Assembly: GCA_013396525.1 (NCBI GenBank)
Contig: VWYX01000701.1
Span: 186,001-250,000 of the forward strand
Length of the DNA: 64,000 nt
DNA from: Chaetorhynchus papuensis
Taxonomy: Eukaryota > Chordata > Aves > Passeriformes > Rhipiduridae
Direction of reading: 5' to 3'
Of the stretch, positions 1 to 11,300 are shown one piece after another. The translations under genes and the position numbers were made by a program. The notes under the pieces are model-generated. The model worked only from the letters and a program-made list of their open reading frames with translations, ran no database searches and was not told the origin of the DNA. How positions within the stretch are numbered: the first letter of the stretch is position 1; each line of letters starts with the position of its first letter.

Positions 1-934
1 CCTGCTCTCTCTCTCAGAGTGAGAGAATGGTACACATTTCCTGGGCTCTCATTGGATTGTACTTTTCAGGAAATAATGCTTTTCTGGAAACAGTCACCTG
101 TCATCTCTGTAAGCAGCATCAATTGACTGTCGGTTAAGTGTTCGTTAATTTAATTGGTTACCTCACGAACAATCACACTTACCAGGAAATGCTATCTCAT
201 GTTTAGGACAGAATGAAGGACAGGAGAACCTTTATAGCTGTATTGTCTAATACTCTGTGGTCAGCAGCCCTACCTGGTGGGGTTCACTGGTGGCTGTTCC
301 CTGCTGGCAGTGCAGGTGAGGGTGGTGAACGGGGAGCTGAACTGGGAATGTGAAATCCTGAATAGGCAAGAGGCAAGCAAAGCACCATCCCCATTGTCTG
401 CCATGCCATTCAACAGAGCAGATGCTTGTCATCTTGTGCTGCTTTACCCTTTGGACACAGACAAGTCTGAGGCCTTTGCTGGTCCCTCTGCAGCACAAGG
501 CTGGAGTGCTTTGGGTGAGGTTCCTGCCTCAGTGCCTTTGATTTGAGCTGGCAGAGCTGGCTCAGCTGGCAGATGAGCTTTATTCCCCAAAGGAGTCTTC
601 ACATATCAAGAATGTGAACCTGAAAGATAGCTTTGTAGTGGGTCATTTTTCATCTGTAAAGATGTGAAATCATTGTCTGAGACACTGTTTGTTGGATTTC
701 TGTTCCTTTGTGCTTCTTGTTTCTATAACTGTATGGCACTTCCTAACAATTACAAGTCAAATTTTAAGTATCCTCTTCAGCTTCCCTATTCTTCTGGCAG
801 AAATTTTGATTGTGTGGTAACATGAAGTACTCTGCAATCATTTTAGGAGTAAATCCCTAGCTTTCTTCCCGAAGTACAACAATTTATGGACCATTAACAT
901 GGTTTACAGGTCAAAAATGTGGTCACTGTTTGTG

Positions 935-1035
935 GAAGGACAGTTGGTGGAAAGTGTCCCTGCCCATGCCAGGGGATTTGTAACTAGAAGGTTGTTAAGA
1001 TCCTTCCAGCCTAAAGCATTCTCTAGTTCTCTGAC
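935..1035 (+). mobile_element. CR1 LINE 3'-end fragment
   Basis: The stretch GTCCCTGCCCATGCCAGGGG, then TAACTAGAAGG, AAGATCCTTCCAGCC and an AAAGCATTCT...TTCTCTGAC tail matches, in order, the 3' end of avian CR1 retrotransposons. That end reads as a 'CCCTGCCCATGGCAGGGG', 'AACTAGATGATC', 'CCTTCCAACCC', 'ATTCTATGATTCTATG' series. It is truncated at the 5' end, as most CR1 copies are, and has no coding remnant. This is the best single clue to a bird genome. The match was made from memory of the consensus, so the exact borders are approximate. Confidence 0.75.
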
Positions 1036-1580
1036 TCCATGATGACAGGAGTTAATTTCTAGGACAGCAACTGTATTTTATGATCTGATGCCTGCTTGCC
1101 CCTGCACTGCAGTGGCTTGCAGACAGGCATGCAGGAGTCATTGCAAAGGTGTGTCCTCTGCTGAGACAAACACCCTGTTTCTGTGCATGCAGTATGCCAG
1201 CTAAATCCATCAGGCACAGTTTTCTGGAACAGGGGTTTCCCATTCCTGAAGAAAACGCAAACCTGACTGGAGTTGTCTTTCTGTATACCCTAGCAGTTAA
1301 ATTGCAAGCCAGTAGGTTGGCAAACCAGGCCTGTCAAATCCTGACTATGGGATGACTGGAGCAAGTAATTCCAGGTTTACCATGGAATGGACAACCACAG
1401 GAGATTGCCATGGTGGTTTAAAGCCTCGTTGATGAAGGACCTGATTCAGTGTAAGCATTTGGCTGATGAGTACACTGAGAGCCCCATGGGGGAGGAGTAC
1501 AGGTGAAACTGCCCTGCTACAGACAGTTCAGTGTATGCTTGGCCATGACAGCCCTGTTAGAAGAGAGCTGCAATAGCTCA

Positions 1581-1671
1581 TTTGTTTTTTGGTTTGGGTT
1601 TTTGGATTTTTTTTTTGTGTTTGGGTGTTGGGGTTTTGTATGGTTTTGTTTGGGTTTCTTTTTTAATTTGT
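1581..1671 (+). repeat. T/G-rich low-complexity tract
   Basis: About 90 bases made almost only of T and G, with G runs at 1596-1598, 1623-1625, 1630-1633 and 1652-1654. It lies inside a CNKSR2 intron. The loops between the G runs are mostly long, so quadruplex formation is less likely than at 30685. Confidence 0.7.
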
Positions 1672-2329
1672 GCTGTTTATGGAAGCACTTTTTCAAGTCT
1701 ATGTTGAGATTAAAGCCTTAGATGTGAATTGCATTGAAGCAACTATCTTTCTCCCCCCATTTACCTGACACAAACACAAAAGTGAATTCTGATATGCCTC
1801 CTTCTCTTTGTACACGGCACTGTAGGTAAGCTCTAAAACACATAATGGCATAATTAAACCACACTGTCTGTTTGGGAGTGAACCTGTTCTTTTTACTGCT
1901 GTTTTCTGCTCTGTTCCTCTGCTAAGTTGCCAATTCAGGCCTTAAAATATTGCTTAAATGTCTGAAAAGTGGCGTTTATTCTTAAGAAATCAGAACAGCA
2001 GGAGTATTTGTGTGATGGCATATCTGTGAGCAGCAGACTTAACAGCTCTTTGATTTATCTCTAAATCCTTTATTTTACAGATGTTTGACATCATACATGG
2101 TTTTCCATTTGAAATAAAATTCTTGCTGTGAAAACAGTTTGTTCAACAGCAAAATCAGAGATCTGTGGAGACTCCCTGAACAAGAGTATCAAAGAGAACA
2201 GCTGTCTGATATGAAAAATAGCATTGTCCTTAATCTCCTTCAGATGCTTCTAGCTTTGTTTTTGCTAGAAATGCACCCAAAAATTAAGAGGCTGGATCGG
2301 TATCACTGCTTTTTTTAATATTATTTCAG

Positions 2330-2397
2330 ATGGCTCAACAGAATTAACATGCTTGCTGCTGGCTATGCAGAAAGAGAGAGGATCAAACAAGAGCAAG
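2330..2397 (+). CDS. CNKSR2: CNKSR2 coding exon: end of PH domain
   Basis: A 68-nt exon lies between a TTATTTCAG acceptor and a G|GTAATG donor. It begins with one base that completes a codon, reads WLNRINMLAAGYAERERIK and then QEQ, and ends with one base of a split Asp codon that is finished by the next exon. The WLNRINML stretch fits the C-terminal helix of the PH domain, and the following basic/acidic stretch begins the linker. The exon is too short for a length-based ORF call. It is supported by the exact phase match to the exon at 6987 and by a protein sequence typical of CNK2. The exon before it, carrying the rest of the PH domain, was not found in the first 2.3 kb. Confidence 0.92.
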
Positions 2398-5300
2398 GTA
2401 ATGTGTTGTTATTTTGGTTTCTTCTGTCAGCTCTTATCACAAGTTCATCTGTTCTCTTTTCCCTGCTGTGTATCAGGCTTCATTCTCGTCATCTGAAAGC
2501 AAATCACACATGGGTACCACTGTTATTGCTTTAGAGGATTCCTTCTCTGTCAGGAGTTTTGATTAACTCCTTCAGACTCTGATCTGCAGACACTGGATTA
2601 TTTCTGAGAAGGCTGCAGAAGATAGCTAAAAGCAGCAGATATACTGCCAGTAAGCTCCACTATGTGGTACCAAGGAATCTGCATCCCTTATCAGAAGAAA
2701 CTTACGAATCTGCAAGCTAAAAAAAGATTCCAAACATTGCATTTGGTGTTTGAGTTCACAGAGGGCAGGAATGCATTAAATTGGTCTTGGGAACAAAACC
2801 ATCCTTCTAAAGCCTATTGACATAATTGGATTTACCCTAAGGACTTTAATTTTAAGGCCACTTAAATTTTGTGATTTCTACTGGTTTTACTATATGGCAG
2901 TGTGTGCTACAGCCCTGTTGGCATTTCACTTGGAGTTGCAAGGTTACAGATTTTTGCATGTTTATTTTTTATGCCTAATATTTCATGGGTTAAAAAAGCA
3001 GCATATATAAAATAATGATTTGCTTTGCTTTGAACTGTTGCAGTGGAAATCCTGTTTGCAGACAGAAAAAAGGAAGGGTCAGTCCAATTGTGTTGTGGAG
3101 GCTGTTTCTTAGAATTGCCAGTGACATGTATGCACAGAAGTGTTCCTATCCAAGTTTCTGCTCTGGCAAGCAGATAGTTTTTGAATTCATGCTCTTTTTA
3201 ACATATGCACCTAGCAGCAGGCACCAGAAAATTGCAATGATTGTGATGATCCAGAGCTTATCCAGATGCCTGTCTGCCTGCTTCCCGCTCAGTCAAAACC
3301 TCAGTTTTTAATTCTGTGGCTCTGAAGCCTTCATCAGAAAGGTTCTGGGTTTTGGCCCAAAAACTCATGTCATTTTTGACACCAGGCCCTCTGCATTCAC
3401 ACAGCCCAGGGCAGCAGCACCATGCTCACTGTTCTTCAGTCATGTTCTCAGTGCCTCACCAGAACTGGAAATCAGTTTGGGAATCTGTATTTCCTAAGCA
3501 GCACTACAGTAACCTGTTGGAAAGAACCTGTGTACCATCTGTTGTCACTGCTTGAAGAGGCTGTGAACAAACTCTGAATCTCAGAGTCTTCTAGGAAATC
3601 CTCTGTTTTGGCATTCAAAGCCAAATTAAAATTTTTATTGACAGTAGGTTGGCACTAGAATTACAATGCCATGTGGGACAGTAAGTGAAAAGGTGTGTGT
3701 TATGCTAATGCTGTCCAAGTGCACACTTACACACGAAACACCTTTCAAAATCCAGATGGACGTGGCGAAATATTTCTCCTACTAAGAAATCACCGAGTAA
3801 TAAAGTAGCAGATGATCCAGCTAGACATGAGATGATGTGCATTCAGGCCTCATGTAGCTTATTATTAAAATGTCTCCCTATTGAAGATAATCAGTGAAAC
3901 CCCACTGACTATGCAAATTATATCCCAGGCACTGACAGAGTTCTTTATTAGCACTCTAACACCATTCACTCATGTTGATTTGTTCTGTGCAGGTGGGTAG
4001 AGCTGAGGCCTCTTTGTGTTGCCTAGTTGTGTTCCGTGTGGGAGGTGGTACTGCGTTCCCCCCTTGCTGCCCTGCACTGTGTTAATGCCTCTGGTGATTT
4101 TCCTTGGCTCCCAGCACAGGGGAGGTTACACAGCTCAGTAGTGTCCCTGAGCAGCAGAGGCATCAAGGTAGCAAAGTGAAACCTCTCTATCATGTCAATT
4201 ATTTTTGCAGTTATAGAAACCGTGAAGCTGGAATTTTTCTATATTCAGGGACTGTACCAATTGTCATCTGCATATTTGATTTGACAAAAGGTCTTTTATT
4301 TCTGTGCAGTTCAGCCCTTTGCAGCAAAGCTTTATAATACCTCTGAAACAATTCAACAGGACTTGTCAAATCTGTCTCAATTAAGAGTTGAATGGTTCTG
4401 AATCTAAAGTGCATAAATATATTTCAAGAGCTTCAGAGACGCACGAACCACCGAATTGTGGGTGTACTGCTGAATAAAATGTTACATTCTGTACAGAACA
4501 GTTTTATAAAAATACCATCAAGTTTTCATATGAAATACAATGAATGTTAGCAATACAGCAAAGGACTTCCTTGGATGGAGAAGTTACATGTTTTCCAGTC
4601 ATCTAAATCAGAGGGAAAAAAACCCTGGGTTTATGTAAATAGAATATATTTATTTGGGAAATGGCAGGTCAGTGTTTGTTTATATATAATATATTCAGTC
4701 TATTAGTCATTGAGAAAACTTTCAAGATTTGCCTGATGCGTAGAGCTTGTCTGTCACTGAATTGGAAAAAATCTACAGAGAGAAACACAGCAACTGTTTA
4801 AAAGCATCATACATGTTTTAGATAACTCTAATGAGTCAGTTGCCAAAAGCAGAGCATTTTTAAAAAATGGTGAGAAGCCATTTTCATACACTTTATCTGA
4901 AAATTGACCCCTGTTACTGCAGAAATTTTCAAGACAAGCTGTGGGTTGCCAGCAGAATTCACTGACTGAGATAGGGTGTGCAGAAGCGTCATCGTACAGT
5001 GTTTTCTTGTATGGGGATTTGACAGCAAGAACACCTTTGTATTTTTAGCCAAAATTGGAACCTGCACTGAGACTGCTAAATTTTGCTTTCAGAATAAACA
5101 GTTGAGCTCCAAGTCTGCAGAAATGTCACTGAACAGTGCAGTTCTGACAGGTCTCTCACCACACATTGCACCATTAGGCTTCACTGCAACAGGAGCAAAC
5201 ATTGCCTACATGCCAGTATTTTCAAGTGTTTTAAGTTTCTAGAAACAAGTTTTCTTAAAACTAGGATTTATTTAGAAAAAGAGTTTACACTGATTTAGAC

Positions 5301-8300
5301 TTTCATTCACCAAAAATTAATTATTTGCAGATGTCTACAGACATAATTGTCAGGAATTTTTTTTATCATTTTGTAGTCATAAAATCTTTATTTATGCAAC
5401 TTATTTATTATACTCTTTAAAGAGAATCTCTCAGCTATAAGCTTGCAGGAGGCAAATCAAGAGGCTTGGAGTGAAAACAGAATTGCTACTGTGTGGAAAA
5501 ATTAAATAGATAAATAAGGCTGTCCCCACCATTACAAAAATCTAAAAAAATACCAAACTATAGGGACACCTATTTCAAGATGGTGTCACTTAAAGGTAAG
5601 TTTATGTTTTAAGTCTTGAGTAATATTAAATATGGTAGATCATTGTTCATACAATACAATAATTGTAACAAAAAATCATTAAGGTCAAAATTATATGTTG
5701 TGCCAGCTTGGATTTTTAGTTTAGATCATTTATGAAGCAGCAGTCAATGTTTTTCTCCTTATCTATCAGAGAGAGAGTAGTCAATCATGAACTTTGTTGA
5801 ACACTTACTAGGTGAAGTGAAAATTGCCTGTGATTAATCTGTGAGTAGTCTGAGCTATAGTGTCCTCTTCTGCGATGATTTACCCAAACACTGGAAGGTA
5901 ACACAGTCAGAAACAAAGTGACAACAGAAACGTTTGCAAAAGTCTTACAGTCTGCAAAAATGTTAAGAGTTGTCTGTCTTGAACTGAGTCAGCAGTTAAA
6001 CAGGGTTTTTTTGTAAGGAATATTAGGGTTCAGTGTCCTTTTAGTAAGATGCTGTTCTGCTTAAAAAAATATTTGTAACAGAATAAATATAAATTCCCAT
6101 GTGGTATATTCTTCCATGTGTTTTCCCCTTTGAAATAAGCTTGGCCAAGACTTGATTTCCTGAAAAAATGAAATGTTGTACCCCATTAAATTTAGCCCGC
6201 AAAATCTGTCTCTTTTGTACTTTCTCATCCTCCTTTTTGAACTCTGTTCTTAAATGTCATTGTCATATTTTTCCTTACCATATCACCTTTATGTTCTTGC
6301 ATGGATAGCAGGGCAGCAGCTGTTTTATGAAGCACATATGATACAAAGTTTTTCTGTCTTACCTTAAATACAGCTGTTTGTTATTAGAAATTGAATTGAA
6401 AAACTTGTGTAACTGGTAGAATAGAATGGAGAAAATGGGTAGAAAATAGCACTGATTATTCATGTGTGCAAAAACCCCTACCTGTTTGATTTGCCAGTTG
6501 GTTAAATATATTTGTTGATGTTATTTGCAGTCAACAAGACTTTAGCAAAGCTGTATTTTTAATCTTTTCAGTTCAAAAAATATTTTTAGTATTTTTCAGC
6601 CAATACATGTCCAATCATAATTATTTATATGGCTGTATAAATGTTTGAAAGTCTGATACTTGTATTGAGAGTATTCTGTATGCCTGTTGTATTTATAAGG
6701 CATGTACAAGAGTTAAATTTGTGGCTCATTTTCAGGTTGTGGTTTAATATCTCTGTAATGGGACGTTGGATCTAGTGTACACCATAATGATTAGAATTTT
6801 CCTTCTTTAGATTAAGACAATTCCAAATTGCAGCAGCTACCATTGATGGCATCAGCACTGTAGTATTTCACTGCCAATAGTACCAAAGGAGGAATTTCCA
6901 GTTGCTTTTGTGGTAGCAAGTCTCTGATACAAAAATGCACCAAAATGTGTTGGCAGTTTTTGACCTGATGCTTCTGTAACTTGTAGATTACTGGAGCGAG
7001 AGCGACAAGGAGGAAGCCGACACTCCATCAACGCCGAAGCAGGACAGCCCCCCGCCCCCGTACGACACCTACCCACGGCCACCTTCAGTAAGTCACCTGC
7101 AGCTGTCCCTGGGAATGAGTTCCCAAAGTGCCACTGCTGCCTGTTCTCCTGCCCAGGAGCACGTGCATGCGCCCAGGATGGCACCCAGCCGGGCTTTTTG
7201 AGTCAGTGCTTGACTTAAGGCATTTGCTAAGTAGCACACGTCGCAGACTTCAATGGCCATCGTTGCTGTTTCCACTGGTTTGTAGAGAACAGGGGTTTAT
7301 AATCCCACTTGCTGTACAAAATAGATTAAGCTATGGAATTCTTTCTTTTTGTTCTTCATTCATGATGGACAGCTACTCATCCATGCAATCCCTCACCAGC
7401 CCCTTATCAATGTTCTGAGAAAATGTTATTACCTCAGGAGCAACACAGACTCTTCTCTAAGGCTCCAGCAGTTGTGCTGGGAAGCTTTAGAGTAACAAAT
7501 TACACTTGAATTTCCAGAAAAATGCGAGCATAAAAATGTTCTGTCCTGTACTGCAAACAGTGATACCAGGTGTTCTGTTATTGTGAAAAAGCAGGTTTCT
7601 CTTACAGAGAAATAGAAACTAGAAAAAAGGGGGATTTCAGGTTTTTCATTTTTCCTGAAGCAGTTGATATAAAACTGTATTATAGACCTCTAACTTACTC
7701 TCCACTGGCAATTTTAACTTTCATGTCTGCATACTCAAGTGTAAACCAAGGCATCTACTTGGATATGGTTTTTGGGATGCACAACCAGGAAATTTAAGGG
7801 AAAGAGAGCATTCATGATGCTTAATTTGAAGGCAATACTTTATCTTGCAAAATTGTAGATCTTTGAATGACATACTGAAGCAGTGCAAGCATGATTCCAA
7901 AGAAAAGCAAGATAGGATAACAGCAGGCACTTGGATAGCATTTTTAAGATTTTGAGTGAACCAGGTACGTCTCTTCTAAGTCTTCCATAGTGCCATATTT
8001 TGCACTATTTTGCAAAGTTTTCTGCACGTTTTGTTGGCTTATTTTATGGATTAAGTGACATAGTAAAGATACTTATTATGAATAAGTATCAGTATTTGAC
8101 CTACAGGGGTGACATATACAGACGTGGGTATGCATTAAAACTAGGACCAGGGCGGGTTAATTAGGTAAGTTTGCGCCCTCATTAGTGAACCAGGTGCCAC
8201 GGGTGATAATGAAAAGCGAGAGGCTGGCTGTTATTCGCCGTCGGTCTCGGTGTGCATTGATCTGAAGATTGCTCCTTGTTGGCGTTGCAGATGAGCTGCA

Positions 8301-11300
8301 CAAGCCCTTACGTGGAGCCCAAGCACAGCCGCCTCTCCTCCACGGAGACGTCCCAGTCGCAGTCGTCGCACGAGGAGTTCCGCCCGGAGGTGGCGGGGAG
8401 TGCCACCGAGTCCCCGGTGCGCAAGACGGCGAGCCAGCGGCGCTCCTGGCAGGACCTCATTGAGACGCCGCTCACGAGCTCGGGACTGCACTACCTGCAG
8501 ACGCTGCCGCTGGAGGACTCGGTGTTCTCCGAGGTGGCCGTGGTGTCCCCCGAGCACCGGCGGCAGTCCACCCTGCCCACCCAGAAGTGCCACCTGCAAG
8601 ACCACTACGGCCCCTTCCCCCTCGTGGAGGGTGAGCGGATGCAAGTGCTGAACGGGAATGGGGGGAAGCCCCGGAGTTTCACTCTGCCTCGGGATAGCGG
8701 CTTCAACCACTGCTGCCAGAGCCTGTCAGTCGGTGCTGCCGACCACCATGAAGAAGCACAGCAGAAGGAGGTTGAGGAGGAGGAGGAAGAGGAAGGCAAA
8801 GCAGCAGAAGAAAACCAGGAAGAGAAAAGTAAGTATGGGATATTTCTGTGGCTTTTCAAGTGTCCTGTTCGTGTAACGTAGAGGTTGTTTTTCCTTTTTT
8901 CTATAAAACATCCCCAACAGTCTTTTGACATCCCCCATGTTTAAACCAGGTCCCCCTTGTCACACACCTCTTTGGTCTGCCTTATGTATAAGGCTTGATA
9001 ACCAGAGTGCTGCGTGACCTCTCACAATCACCAGACACTTCCCCGGAGGCTGGTCACCAATCCCCTCCTGCTAGTAATTCTTAGTTTAAATGGATTTTGC
9101 TTCCATGCTTTCTTCATGCTTACACAGTGTCCTCCCCCACTGACACACGTGTTTCAGGACATACTTAGTGAGATTTCCAGCCAATCCCATCCGAGCTGTA
9201 AAAAAACTCTTTGTAAATCCTAGAGTGCAGAGTCAGGCTGTGATTGTGTAGTATCCAGGCAGGCAGGTCACAAGCCATCCCAAAAGCTGTAAGAAGTTGA
9301 AAAAGAGAGGGTATTTTCCTCAGTTCCTCTCATTGTCATTGATAAAGAAAAATATTCAAAACGCACTTCAAACAAACAAAAAAAATTGTGCAGAACAGTT
9401 ATGTGACCAGCAAGGCTTAAAAAAACCCATAATGCTGAGTAACTCTCAGTTACATGGCACATAAACTCCATAGGGATTAGTGCTACTTATCAAACACAAT
9501 CCAAATAACCAGGGATTAGAGAAGGTCCCTGTCCCTCCTGAACATGTAAACACATTTTTGTGTCTGTTTCATGCTCTGTCCTTCACTGTCGTTTGTGGAG
9601 CTTCTCAGCATGTGCTGCTAGCAGAGTTGAGTCCACACCCAGGTTGTAGAGTCAGTCAGTGAAGCCTGCACTCATGATTTGTGGGGTTACATTGCAATTA
9701 AGTTACCTAAGTGGCAAAGAAGGCAGGATGACCCTTGAAGCTCTCCAAGGTTTTCTGCTGTTTCTTCAAATTCAGCTTTTTCACTGCAGTAAAGAAGTAT
9801 AAACATGGTTAAGAGATAGGAAAGGGTAATGAAAGCTTTAATGAATTAACTACCTACCTAAGTTGATTCATTAAAGTTAGCACCTTTGTTGAGCATTACA
9901 ATTCATGTGGATGTTATTTAGTCTGCTTGGGGGAGACCCACAGTTTTCCATTGGTCCTATGCTTTAGGCATTACTTTCTATTCCAGTTCTTGACTTTCTT
10001 CTGCTGCTTTGAGAAAACAGTGGTTTCTTGTGCAGATATTAAATTTGATGGCATTAAAAGTTTAAAAAGACACTCTTTCAGTTGTGTTCATGCATGACAC
10101 TTTGCAAAAAGCTGATACACTTATTAAGGTAATATTAGACTCTTACTGACTGTGAAATGAAACTATCTAATTAACAGGGTTGAATTTCATCAGCCATGCA
10201 CAACATTTTGTCCTATTTTTAGCCTTCAGTTTTGGTTTTCAAATGATTTTTACTGATAGCAATACAAAAATATTTTTTTAAAAAGTCCTTACTGAAAATG
10301 GAAAGGGTCAAAGAGACTTTCCCCTGGCTTTACTGTGCTGTTTGGGCACTACTTACAGATACCGTTGCAAGGTCTAAGTTTTTATGTGTTTTAAATCTCA
10401 ATGTCAATGCTTTTGTGTACCTGGTTGTAGCATTTTATAGCATGCTAATTACTAGTAAAAGGTTAGTGCTTGATTTAATGGGCCAGAACCTGGGCTCTTC
10501 TCCATCATTCTATGTTAATTTCCAGAAAAGGAGAACAAAGGTTTAATTTTTGAAGTGGTCTCCCTGTATACACATATTTTTATTTTTTATTTGAGGGAGG
10601 AGGTTTCCTTGGTTGTAGCTTTGACAGGAGATTATTTTTGAGACAGTGATGACCAGCTAGACAAGTCAAGTGCTCATGATGAGTTATTGACCTTGAAATT
10701 ATAAAACCAGAAGTAAAGTACTGTCTTGTCTGTTGAAAAGCTTAAGTGTTGAATTGCTTGTTGCTATGACTGCAATGTTCTGTTTCAAACGCTGACTTTT
10801 TCCAGTGCCCTTACCAGTAAAAGGCAGGAGGATTTCCTGCAAGTGGTGTTCTTATGTGCAAAATCCAGTTTCTGAGTCGAGAGATTTGCTTACATCTGCT
10901 AAGTCACTAACAGGATGGGTGACCTTGTGTGTGCTCTCTCACTGCCCCCTTCACTTCCATTGCTCTGGGAAAATGAAACATTGCAACTGGCTGGAGAAAG
11001 GAAATCCTCTCTCTTCCAGAAATGTTTTAACATCACCTTGAATGTTCCCTCATGTGATATCAGAATCTTTTAAATATATTTATTTGCCTTACACGTTTGT
11101 GATCCTGACATAGTTCTGGGCTCTTGGATGGTTATGTGTGTACATGTGTGTGTTTTAAAGCTTAATCATTCCTGTTGCTTTTTGTGTGGGACAAGAATGC
11201 AGCTCCTTTGCGGTTGTTGCTGTACAAGTCAGATGTCATTGCCAAAAGTTTGTTTTCTCAGCTTTCTGTTTTTCCGTTCTCATTTTTAGAACCACATTAA

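Larger units (their letters stand above)
1..2329 (+). other. CNKSR2 intron (3' part)
   Basis: Noncoding sequence upstream of the first recognisable exon. It holds a CR1 LINE fragment at about 935-1035 and a T/G-only tract at 1581-1671. I looked for the PH-domain exon expected upstream and did not see it, so it probably lies to the left of the window. Confidence 0.75.

Noticed and set aside
2349..2534. Frame starting at Met 2349 as a separate small gene
   Set aside because: Its first 16 codons belong to the CNKSR2 exon 2330-2397. The remainder is intron read-through past the GTAATG donor.
8231..8710. 159-codon minus-strand frame over the large CNKSR2 exon
   Set aside because: It is the antisense shadow of a GC-rich coding exon, with Arg/Leu/Gly-biased composition and no domain.
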